From Candidatus Saccharimonadota bacterium (lineage in GTDB: Bacteria > Patescibacteriota > Saccharimonadia > Saccharimonadales > Saccharimonadaceae): a DNA stretch of 64,000 bases. The notes beneath the pieces are model-generated. The model did not search any database, was not told where the DNA came from, and worked only from the letters and a program-made list of their open reading frames with translations. The DNA lies in the NCBI GenBank assembly GCA_017480095.1, contig JAFVBG010000002.1, positions 253,728 through 317,727 on the forward strand. The letters run 5' to 3'. The position numbers and the translations under genes were made by a program. Numbering within the stretch: position 1 is the stretch's first letter; every line of letters starts with the position of its first letter. This document shows positions 49,025-56,730 of the stretch, piece after piece.

Positions 49025-49585
49025 ATGTATGGACCAACGGATTTAAAGAAAAACGTCCTGATTACGCTTGATGGTCAGCCATACAAGGTGGTTGAATATT
49101 CTCAGAAGGTGATGGGACGTGGTGGCTCAATCGTGAACGTGAAGGTGAAAAACCTAATTACGGGTGCACTTTTGCCGAAGACTTTTAAAGGTCAAGAGAA
49201 AATTGAGCCGGCCGAAGTGACAACCAAGAAGGTGCAATATCTCTATCGGGATGATGAGAAGTTTTACTTCATGGACCCAGAAAGTTTTGAGCAGTATGAG
49301 CTCGCTGCCGATATGGTGGGTGATGCCAAGGATTTCATGAAGGATGGCGACGAGATGGAAATTCAGTTCTACAATGGCACTCCAATCAATCTCGTTTTGC
49401 CGAAGAATATTTGGCTTGAAGTGACTTATACAGAGACGGCGGTCAAAGGTGATACATCCACTTCGATTACGAAGGATGCTACACTTGAGACTGGCGTAGT
49501 TGTGAAGGTGCCAGCTTTCATCAAGACTGGCGACATCGTTTCGATTGATACAGAGACTTATGCCTACCGTGAACGCCGCAAATAG
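49025..49585 (+). CDS. efp: Elongation factor P
   Basis: Relieves ribosome stalling at polyproline, which matters here because several proteins have Pro-rich stretches. 186 aa with three beta-barrel domains (LKKNVLITLDGQPYKVVEYS; YLYRDDEKFYFMDPESFEQY; TGVVVKVPAFIKTGDIVSID). The domain I tip loop reads VMGRGGS where E. coli has KPGKGQ: the modified Lys34 position is Arg. AAGGAA is about 9 nt upstream. Confidence 0.95.
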   Translation: MYGPTDLKKNVLITLDGQPYKVVEYSQKVMGRGGSIVNVKVKNLITGALLPKTFKGQEKIEPAEVTTKKVQYLYRDDEKFYFMDPESFEQYELAADMVGDAKDFMKDGDEMEIQFYNGTPINLVLPKNIWLEVTYTETAVKGDTSTSITKDATLETGVVVKVPAFIKTGDIVSIDTETYAYRERRK

Positions 49586-49594
49586 GAAAAATGC

Positions 49595-50260
49595 ATGAGA
49601 GAGCGGACTTCTTCTTCAGCAGATGCGATGCTCACTTACCGTACGTCAAGTACGGCTCGTTCCGCTTCTCCTGCTTCATCGAATTCCATCTCTCTCAAGT
49701 ATTTTTCAACACGGGGGAACCAAAAGCTTGCGAATGCTTCGCAAGCTTTTGCATATAACTTTAAAAATAAGACCGTGCTCGATATTGGCTCTTCTACTGG
49801 TGGGTTCACAGAATATGCTTTGAGTCGGGGGGCGAAGAAAGTGATTGCCGTGGAAAAGGGGACAAAGCAGATGAAAGCGCCGCTGAGGTTTGACTCGCGG
49901 ATTGAGTTACATGAGAAAACGGATATTTTTGAATTCAGTACACAAGAGAAAATTGACGTGATTTTAGCGGACGTAAGTTTTATATCCTTGACAAAAGTGC
50001 TTATGTATGCTAAAATGAAGTTAAGCCGTCGCGAAACGGATTTTCTTGTGATGCTTAAACCACAGTTTGAGGCTCGGCCAGAACAGCTGGTAAAAGGGGT
50101 GGTGAAAAATGAAAAAATGCGAAGAGAAATCGTCCATCATTTTGAGGATTGGTTAAAAAAGAATGGGTTTTTGGTCCTGAAAAAACGCGACAACGAGTTG
50201 GCGGGTAAGAACGGAAATGTGGAGCGTTTTTATCTGTTGAAAGCCACAAAAACCGCTTGA
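49595..50260 (+). CDS. TlyA-like rRNA methyltransferase without S4 domain, start inside a palindromic element
   Basis: An FtsJ-fold methyltransferase like TlyA (2'-O-methylation of rRNA). The catalytic domain is clear: YFSTRGNQKLANASQAF, SAM motif VLDIGSSTGGFTEYAL, KVIAVEKGTKQM, DVILADVSFISL, LVMLKPQFEA. The N-terminal S4 RNA-binding domain of normal TlyA (about 60 residues) is missing; instead the first 34 codons are the Ser/Ala/Arg-rich translation of a palindromic element, whose left arm contains the start codon. 221 aa against about 270. AGGAAAA is 8 nt upstream. It follows efp by 9 bp, so it is probably cotranscribed. Confidence 0.85.
   Translation: MRERTSSSADAMLTYRTSSTARSASPASSNSISLKYFSTRGNQKLANASQAFAYNFKNKTVLDIGSSTGGFTEYALSRGAKKVIAVEKGTKQMKAPLRFDSRIELHEKTDIFEFSTQEKIDVILADVSFISLTKVLMYAKMKLSRRETDFLVMLKPQFEARPEQLVKGVVKNEKMRREIVHHFEDWLKKNGFLVLKKRDNELAGKNGNVERFYLLKATKTA
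49596..49697 (+). repeat. In-frame palindromic element in the tlyA-like gene
   Basis: 102 bp, 34 codons, the same length as the pyrG copy. Arms TGAGAGAG (49596-49603) and CTCTCTCA (49690-49697), extended by GGA/TCC. Core TTCTTCTTCAGCAGATGCG, inner hairpin CCGTAC-gtcaa-GTACGG, then GGCTCGTTCCGCTTCTCC and CTGCTTCATCGAATT. Confidence 0.85.
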
Positions 50261-50285
50261 CACTTGAACCGCATAAGCTTATAAT
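50257..50285 (+). promoter_or_regulatory. Promoter of the pilM operon (leaderless)
   Basis: TTGACA (50257-50262), 17-nt spacer, TATAAT (50280-50285): a perfect promoter. The pilM ATG starts only 6 nt after the -10, so the transcript should begin at or within a base or two of the start codon. Confidence 0.85.
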
Positions 50286-50291
50286 TATAAT

Positions 50292-51338
50292 ATGAGTTTG
50301 TTACATGGTGTGGGCGACTTCTTCGCGCTAGACGTCGGAACAAATGCACTGCGTCTGGTGCAACTTTCTGGTGATGCTCAACACGGGTGGGTTTTGTCGC
50401 GTTATGCTTATGTGCCAGTAGATGCGAAGATTACGCAAGATAGTTCAGAACAGGGGAAGAAAAAAATGGGGGAGACTATCATGAACGCAATGAAGCAGGC
50501 AGGGATTAAGACCAAAAACATTGCGCTCGGTTTGCCAGCGCGCAAGACTTTTACGGCGATTATTGAGGTGCCGAATGCACCAGTGAAGCAACTGGAAAAG
50601 ACGATCAAGTACGAAGTCGATCAGTATATCCCGATGGCGATTGATGAGGCAGAGTATGATTATGCGTTGCTCGGTGTGAGTCCGAATGATAAAAACAAAG
50701 CCGAAGTATTACTATCTTCGACTTCAAAATCTTATGCAGAAGAGCGGATGGAGATGGTAGAATCCCTAGGGCTGAATGTGATTGCCCAAGAGCCAGAACC
50801 GATTGCGATGGCGCGGGCGTTGGTGCCAGTGGGGAGCATGGATGCGAGGATGATTATCGACTTAGGTGAACGTTCGACGGATATTGTGGTGATGTATCAA
50901 GGCGTGCCGAGATTGGTGCGTTCAGTGCCGGGTGGTTTGGCACAGTTGGTGCAGGCGGTATCTTCGACGCTCTCTGTGCGCGAAGATCAGGCGCGGCGTT
51001 TCATCTTGAAGTTTGGTTTGGCGCAGGACAAGTTGGATGGCCAGGTGTTCAAGGCGATGGAAAGTAACCTGGAGACTTTCGCGGCAGAGTTGACAAAATC
51101 AATCCGCTTTTTCCAGACGAAGTATGCACAGGTGCCAGTGGTGGGGATTGTGCTTTCGGGTTTTGCAGGTGTGATTCCGTTTATTGCTGAATACATGGAA
51201 GCAAAGACAAACGTGCAGACGGTACAAGGAAACCCATGGCAGCTTGTGCAGGTGACACAAGAACAGCAACAGGCTTTGATGAGTGTAGCAAGTGAGTTCG
51301 CGGTGGCGATTGGATTAGCAGAAAGGAGCAACGACTAA
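50292..51338 (+). CDS. pilM: Type IV pilus assembly protein PilM
   Basis: Actin-like cytoplasmic ATP-binding protein that links the pilus machinery to PilN. 348 aa with FALDVGTNALRLVQLSG, APVKQLEKTIKYEVDQYIPM, ARMIIDLGERSTDIVVMYQG and GIVLSGFAGVIPFIAEYMEA, the actin-fold phosphate and adenosine loops. Leaderless promoter upstream. It shares one base with the next gene (TAATG). First gene of pilM-N-O-P-B. Confidence 0.94.
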   Translation: MSLLHGVGDFFALDVGTNALRLVQLSGDAQHGWVLSRYAYVPVDAKITQDSSEQGKKKMGETIMNAMKQAGIKTKNIALGLPARKTFTAIIEVPNAPVKQLEKTIKYEVDQYIPMAIDEAEYDYALLGVSPNDKNKAEVLLSSTSKSYAEERMEMVESLGLNVIAQEPEPIAMARALVPVGSMDARMIIDLGERSTDIVVMYQGVPRLVRSVPGGLAQLVQAVSSTLSVREDQARRFILKFGLAQDKLDGQVFKAMESNLETFAAELTKSIRFFQTKYAQVPVVGIVLSGFAGVIPFIAEYMEAKTNVQTVQGNPWQLVQVTQEQQQALMSVASEFAVAIGLAERSND

Positions 51339-53335
51339 TGGACGAGACTCCAGATTTATCCGCAGCGGCAGCAGATTTGACGGCAGCGGCGAACGCTGGG
51401 CAAGTGCCAGCAACGGCAGAAGCCGAGGCACAGGGTGTGATGTCCGTGCAAGGCGCAGCGCCAGCGCCAGCGCCAGTTCCGATGGAGCCAGAATTAACTC
51501 CAGAACAAGCAGCACAAGTAGCACCAGGCTCTTCGGCGGCATTGCCAGATGAGGCGACTGCCCAGGTGGCGACGGAAGCTACGGCGGGGGAAGCTGCTCC
51601 AGATGTAGCTCAAGGGCTGGAGGCAAAAACGTCAGAAGCTCCAGCCGAAGTTACGCCAGATGAATCTGGTGTGAATGCCGTCAAGGTGGCAGAAGCAACC
51701 GAAATGCCGACAGAAGAGGTGCAAACTGAAGGTTCTGGAAAAAAGGGTTTTGCGGCGTTCCTAGAAAAAGCCAAGACCATGGACATCAAGAATCTTGATA
51801 TCAAGGCGCTATTCTCTAAGGGGCCAAATGGTGAACAAGATTTGGTGACTGGTACGGCGACGATGTTCGAGGTCAATCTTGTGCCAGCAGTGAAGAGTGA
51901 GATGATTAAGGCGATGAAACTTCGCAACCTCGTGCTTTTTGTGGCGATTATTGTAGTAGCAATATTTGGTGGGATTGTGGCAATTATGGGGTCGGTGGTG
52001 GCTGGACAGAAGATTACGATTAGCGACCAAGGGAATCGAATCGATGCGATGTCGAAGAAGATTAGTTCGTTTAATGGGCTTTCGGAATACTTGACGATTA
52101 AAGACCAGCTCGGTGCGATTCAGTCGATTGATGACCAGCGCTTGTTGCTCTCACGCGTGTTTGCATTTCTCACTGTAATGTTGCCAAGTGCTCCAGACTC
52201 GATTACGCTTTCGGAACTCAATGTTAATATGCAAGAGGGGACACTCTTGATGGAGGGGCAAGCCAATGCTGGGGTAGCACCGTTCATCGACTACCGCGTC
52301 TTGGAGTCCTTTAAGAAATCATTGCAACTAGTACGCTATGATTATGGACGCTATGTAGATGAGTATAATAATGAGATTCCAACTCGCTGTATGCTTGAAG
52401 AGAAGCCAGAGGGCGGAGCCTACGTAGATGTAACTGAGTTTACCGATGGCACGAGTATGTCGAGTGTTTATGCTTACTGGTTGCGCAGTAAGACGGGTTG
52501 CGATAAAAACAAGAGTGACCTTGATCAGGAACTAGCCGACTTAGAAGAAGAGATTTCCTTGAACGAGGCTGCGGCGAAAGAAGAAGGCTCGACGACGGAG
52601 CTGATGACGGCGAAGGAAATTCGTGAAAAGCGCCAAGAGATTTATGACAGATATGAAGATACGGTTTATCAGACCTGGTATGATGAATGGCTAGAGGAGA
52701 ATAAGCTTAGCCGGACGAATGATACCAATGAGTTTAATGATGAGCAGAAGGCATCATTGGCAGCAGCGAGGACAAAGTTCATCACTGAACTAACCGCAGA
52801 AGAACAAACAATCGTAGCAGATTTAGTCAAAGAAGGCATGGATTTGCGAGATATTAGAATCGAGAAGGTCTGGCGCACGCCGAACTTTGCGGAATGGTAT
52901 CACGCTGATGGTAAGACTACGGACAGTGATGGTAATGATTTGCCGTCAATTACACTCGACGGAACGATTACTGGTGCTCCACATTTTGAATCGGCGGGTT
53001 GTCAGAAATACTCCGGCGCAGAGGTGAACGGCAAGGTCATGTGGACGACAAGTAATGATTGTATGCTATCCTCGGAAGACGTACAAGTTATTGAATCTGC
53101 TAATGCGCGCGATGCAAGCGGTGGTTTAGTATTAAGATTTCAAGCTCTAGTTACCTTGACGAACGATGCATTATCTTTCAAAAATAAACACGTAATGGCG
53201 ATTGGGCCAAATGGTCAGAACGTGACAGATTCATATATTCAGATTAAGGGTATGTTTGCAGAAGCGGCAGAAGATTGTTCGGCATCGGATACAATCTGCA
53301 TAAATAGCAAGGAGAATAAAGATGGCAACGAGTAA
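51338..53335 (+). CDS. pilN: PilN-like inner membrane pilus protein with long extensions
   Basis: 665 aa, three times the usual PilN (about 190-220). An Ala/Pro/Glu-rich N-terminal region of about 165 residues ends in a PilN-like peptide (EVNLVPAVKSEMIKAMKLRN, the segment that binds PilM), followed by one membrane helix (about residues 195-220). Beyond it are a coiled-coil and a PilN-type ferredoxin-like domain (ITLSELNVNMQEGTLLMEG), broken by an inserted region of about 230 residues with acidic helices and several Cys. Placement after pilM supports the call. It overlaps pilO by 14 nt. Confidence 0.75.
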   Translation: MDETPDLSAAAADLTAAANAGQVPATAEAEAQGVMSVQGAAPAPAPVPMEPELTPEQAAQVAPGSSAALPDEATAQVATEATAGEAAPDVAQGLEAKTSEAPAEVTPDESGVNAVKVAEATEMPTEEVQTEGSGKKGFAAFLEKAKTMDIKNLDIKALFSKGPNGEQDLVTGTATMFEVNLVPAVKSEMIKAMKLRNLVLFVAIIVVAIFGGIVAIMGSVVAGQKITISDQGNRIDAMSKKISSFNGLSEYLTIKDQLGAIQSIDDQRLLLSRVFAFLTVMLPSAPDSITLSELNVNMQEGTLLMEGQANAGVAPFIDYRVLESFKKSLQLVRYDYGRYVDEYNNEIPTRCMLEEKPEGGAYVDVTEFTDGTSMSSVYAYWLRSKTGCDKNKSDLDQELADLEEEISLNEAAAKEEGSTTELMTAKEIREKRQEIYDRYEDTVYQTWYDEWLEENKLSRTNDTNEFNDEQKASLAAARTKFITELTAEEQTIVADLVKEGMDLRDIRIEKVWRTPNFAEWYHADGKTTDSDGNDLPSITLDGTITGAPHFESAGCQKYSGAEVNGKVMWTTSNDCMLSSEDVQVIESANARDASGGLVLRFQALVTLTNDALSFKNKHVMAIGPNGQNVTDSYIQIKGMFAEAAEDCSASDTICINSKENKDGNE

Positions 53336-54203
53336 AAAGAGTGAGAACGGTCCAGCCGTAGCGAAGCGAACGAAGATTAACAAGGCAAAGCAGTCGATGC
53401 TAATCATCACGTTGATTGGGGCGTTGACCGTCGGAGTCTGTATTGTCCTAATCATTCATTTCTTTAAATATATTCAGTTCTATGGTAGGGTGATTGGCAA
53501 GAAGGACGACGCAATTACTGCTTACGAGAAGACAATTGCAAACATCGGACTCTGTGCGAAGCCGAAAGATGGGCATTATAGTGAAGCAGAAATCAACAGC
53601 TGCAATCCAAATACATACACTCCGTCTTCTGGTACGTTACGTTCGAATGTAACGGACGTAATGGCGTACAATACTGACCTTGAATCGGTGGCGCGAGACG
53701 CAGGGGCGGATGTTTGCTATGATGATAATGGCAATAAAATCAACTATCAAGAGCTACTAAATACCGTGTCAAATGAGGAAGAGCGGGCGCGATATTTGAG
53801 TCTGTTGAAAGTTTGCTCCAGCTTACGCGTGATTCCAGATGCTTTGCCAGGCGGGAAGAACGTAGAGGCACTCCTCGCGAGCCTGAACCAGATTTTTGTA
53901 ATTTCAAACTGGGATCCAGAGAACTTAGCCCCAAGCGAGGGGGTTAGCACTGTAAACATCAAGGGAGTAGAGGCTATTCCAGTTACCCTTTCGGTTGAGT
54001 CGGATCCTGTCACTACTATGACTGTTTTGAGTAACATTGAAAATTCAATTCGGACTTTCGATATTACAACTGCAATTATTGAATGGGCTGGAGATGACGG
54101 TCTTGTTTTGCAGGCACAGGCGAACGCTTACTATGCAAAAGATTCTGGAGTCGTGGAGTCGGACGTAGTAGAATATGCAACAAAACAGGCGAAAAAGAAG
54201 TAG
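53322..54203 (+). CDS. pilO: PilO-like inner membrane pilus protein
   Basis: 293 aa with a Lys-rich cytoplasmic start, one membrane helix (MLIITLIGALTVGVCIVLII, about residues 27-46), a coiled-coil, a Cys-containing middle (SCNPNTYTPSSGT), and a ferredoxin-like end (VEAIPVTLSVESDPVTTMTV) that matches PilO's dimerisation domain. It starts inside the end of pilN. Identity rests on topology and gene order more than sequence. Confidence 0.7.
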   Translation: MATSKKSENGPAVAKRTKINKAKQSMLIITLIGALTVGVCIVLIIHFFKYIQFYGRVIGKKDDAITAYEKTIANIGLCAKPKDGHYSEAEINSCNPNTYTPSSGTLRSNVTDVMAYNTDLESVARDAGADVCYDDNGNKINYQELLNTVSNEEERARYLSLLKVCSSLRVIPDALPGGKNVEALLASLNQIFVISNWDPENLAPSEGVSTVNIKGVEAIPVTLSVESDPVTTMTVLSNIENSIRTFDITTAIIEWAGDDGLVLQAQANAYYAKDSGVVESDVVEYATKQAKKK

Positions 54204-54209
54204 GGTAAG

Positions 54210-54830
54210 ATGAAACAGAGCGACATTATCACAATAATCTTAATCACGATGATCGGCACGATTGCGGCAGGGTTTATCACAAATGCTGTTCTAGGTAATC
54301 CAGACGATGCGAGTGAGAAGTGGAAAACCATTGAGGCAGTAAGTGGCGACCTAAGTGTGCCAGACCCAGAGGTCTTTAACGCAGATGCAATCAATCCGAC
54401 TGTGGAAGTCTATGTGGGTAACTGTGAAGACCGTGATCAGGATGGCGTGTTGAGCGAAGGTGAGTTGATTGCTTGTGGCTGGATGAGTGCAAAAGAAATT
54501 AAAAATAACACCGATAAAGATAGTTCAAGCAGTAATAATAGCCAGAATAATATAGAAAATGATACAGAATCCGAAACCGAAGGGCAATTGACGCCAGAAG
54601 AGATTTTGCGACGCAGGACACAGACTACACCATCTACGACTAACGAGGATGGGCAAACAGTGGAGACACTTGATGGTAACAGTGCGACGCCGACGGTACC
54701 AGGGTTGACTCCAAGTACAGAAACCGATAGTAATGCTAGTACGGACGGCAGTGGCTCCAGTAGTGGTGAAACTAGTACTAACGGAAGCCGGAGCGGCGGA
54801 GGGGCAACCGTTCCAGGCGTGGAGCTCTAG
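54210..54830 (+). CDS. Membrane-anchored Ser/Thr-rich protein in the PilP position
   Basis: 206 aa. One N-terminal membrane helix (IITIILITMIGTIAAGFITN) and an exterior part with a possible calcium loop (NCEDRDQDGVLSEGELIACGW, an EF-hand/dockerin-like D-x-D-x-D pattern between two Cys), then a disordered Ser/Thr/Asn/Gly tail of about 100 residues. PilP usually sits here, but no clear PilP homology is visible. AAGTAGGGTAAG lies upstream. It overlaps no gene and directly abuts pilB. Confidence 0.6.
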   Translation: MKQSDIITIILITMIGTIAAGFITNAVLGNPDDASEKWKTIEAVSGDLSVPDPEVFNADAINPTVEVYVGNCEDRDQDGVLSEGELIACGWMSAKEIKNNTDKDSSSSNNSQNNIENDTESETEGQLTPEEILRRRTQTTPSTTNEDGQTVETLDGNSATPTVPGLTPSTETDSNASTDGSGSSSGETSTNGSRSGGGATVPGVEL

Positions 54831-56597
54831 ATGGCGTTGCTAACGCGGGAGACGCAAGAGAGAATTGTGGACCTTTTGATTGAGGAAGGTCTAGTGGATC
54901 GTCGTGCGGTGCGCGAAGTGCAAGATGAGACGGCGCGGACGAAACAGCCATTGATGGCGACTCTGGTTTCTAAGGGTATCGTCACGAATGGGATTGTTTC
55001 GCACGCTACGGCGGTAGTGATGGGAGCGCAATATGTTGACCTCGAACACGTGATTATGGACCCAGAGACGCTACTTTTGTTGCCGCAAGATGTAGCAGAG
55101 CGAAGTATGGTGGCGGCGATTGGTGAGCAAAATGGCATGATTGTGGTCGCCATGGTGGATGTTTCAAATATCCAGGCGACAGATTACCTAGCAACTTTGA
55201 CCAATAAGCCAGTAAAAGCAGTGATGTCGAGCGAAGAGGGGATTCGGAACGCATTGTCGCAATATCGAGGAGACTTTTCGGATGTCAATAAGGCGGCGCA
55301 AGAGACCGAGCAAGAGTTAGCGCAAAAGGCGGCCAGTAGCGATGCAAAGACAATTACGCAAGATTCGCCAATTTCAAAGGCTTTGAACACGATTTTGGAA
55401 TATGCAGTGAAGTCGAAGGCATCAGATATTCATATTGAGCCACTAGAGTCTGCTCTAATTATCAGATGCCGGATTGATGGCGTTTTGCGTCAGGTGATGG
55501 AACTACCAAAGTCAATCGAGCCAGCTTTGATTTCGCGCATCAAGATTCTTTCCAACCTGAAGATTGATGAGCACCGCATTCCGCAGGACGGTCAGTTTAC
55601 GGTAGCGGTGGGGGATAAGGAAGTGGATCTCCGTATTGCGATTGCGCCAGTGGTGTGGGGCGAGCAGGTGGTGATTCGTTTGCTAGATAAGACTGGTACT
55701 ACGCTTGATATTGAGCAGATGGGTATGACGGGTCGTGCGTTGGCGATGGTAGAAGAGGGAATTGGTAAGCCGAACGGCATGATTCTGACTTCTGGTCCGA
55801 CGGGTTCTGGTAAATCCACAACACTCTATGCTCTAGTGAAACGGATTAAGGATGAAAAAATTAACATCGTAACATTGGAAGACCCAGTTGAGTATAAGAT
55901 GGACGGTGTAAACCAGACGCAGGTGAATGTAGATGCTGGTTTAACCTTTGCATCGGGACTGCGTAGTATTTTGCGTCAAGACCCAGACGTAGTAATGGTT
56001 GGGGAGATTCGTGACTCGGAGACGGCTTCGCTAGCGGTGCAGGCGGCTCTCACTGGGCATTTGGTATTCTCGACCCTGCACACAAACTCGGCGGCGGGTA
56101 TTTTGCCGCGTCTGATCGATATGGGGATTGAGCCGTTCTTGCTGGCGTCAACTCTCAATACCGTGATTGGTCAGCGCTTAGTGCGGCGAGTGTCAGAGAA
56201 ACGTGAGACCTACACTTCTAGCGAGCGGGAAACGATGGAGCTAAACTCCGTAGTGAAGGATATTTTGCCGCAGAGTGAAGATGAGGTGGCAAAGGTGAGC
56301 CAAGACTTGGGCTATCCAGGACTGCCCGTGGCGAATGAGAAGGGTTATACCTTGGTCAAAGGTGTGGATGATAAAGATACGCCAGGCGGCTACAAAGGTC
56401 GCGCTGGTCTCTACGAGACAATTACGGTAGATGAAGACATTCAGAAGTTGATTATCGAACACGCGACCTCAGCTGAGATTATGCGTACTGCAAAAGAGAA
56501 GGGGACAGTGACGATGCGACAAGATGGAATGCTGAAAGCATTGTCTGGTATTACTACCATGACTGAAGTTGACCGCGTGGCGTCGGATCTAGCATAG
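54831..56597 (+). CDS. pilB: Type IV pilus assembly ATPase PilB, zinc motif lost
   Basis: The motor for pilus extension; 588 aa. An N-terminal MshEN/T2SE-N domain (about 1-150) is followed by the ATPase core: SDIHIEP and LIIRCRIDGVLRQVM, Walker A TSGPTGSGKSTTLYAL, the Asp box, Walker B PDVVMVGEIRDSETA and GHLVFSTLHTNSA. The usual CxxC...CxxC zinc site after QRLVRR is absent; that region is VSEKRETYTSSERE ... VDDKDTPGGYKGRAGLYE, with no Cys. It starts on the last base region of the previous gene (TAG-ATG). A palindromic element overlaps its stop. Confidence 0.95.
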   Translation: MALLTRETQERIVDLLIEEGLVDRRAVREVQDETARTKQPLMATLVSKGIVTNGIVSHATAVVMGAQYVDLEHVIMDPETLLLLPQDVAERSMVAAIGEQNGMIVVAMVDVSNIQATDYLATLTNKPVKAVMSSEEGIRNALSQYRGDFSDVNKAAQETEQELAQKAASSDAKTITQDSPISKALNTILEYAVKSKASDIHIEPLESALIIRCRIDGVLRQVMELPKSIEPALISRIKILSNLKIDEHRIPQDGQFTVAVGDKEVDLRIAIAPVVWGEQVVIRLLDKTGTTLDIEQMGMTGRALAMVEEGIGKPNGMILTSGPTGSGKSTTLYALVKRIKDEKINIVTLEDPVEYKMDGVNQTQVNVDAGLTFASGLRSILRQDPDVVMVGEIRDSETASLAVQAALTGHLVFSTLHTNSAAGILPRLIDMGIEPFLLASTLNTVIGQRLVRRVSEKRETYTSSERETMELNSVVKDILPQSEDEVAKVSQDLGYPGLPVANEKGYTLVKGVDDKDTPGGYKGRAGLYETITVDEDIQKLIIEHATSAEIMRTAKEKGTVTMRQDGMLKALSGITTMTEVDRVASDLA

Positions 56598-56726
56598 CGG
56601 GTCCTGACACGACAAAGCAACCCAGCGAACCGCTTGCTCCGGCCCGTCTTTACGGGCGGAGCTGCGCTGTACCTCGTAGCAACTTCGGCATGTTCGCAGG
56701 GCTTGCTTTGCGCGTGTCTCCCGCTA
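56595..56726. repeat. Intergenic palindromic element (family A), pilB-pilC
   Basis: Arms TAGCGGG...GACACGACAAAGCAA...CCCAGCGAAC (from 56595) and GTTCGCAGGG...TTGCTTTGCGCGTGTC...CCCGCTA (to 56726) pair over about 30 bp. The inner hairpin is GCTCCggCCCGT-cttt-ACGGGcGGAGC, followed by TGCGCTGTACCTCG, matching TGCGTTGTACCT in the 41.05-kb copy. It spans the whole space between convergent pilB and pilC and starts at the pilB stop. Confidence 0.8.
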
Positions 56727-56730
56727 CGCT

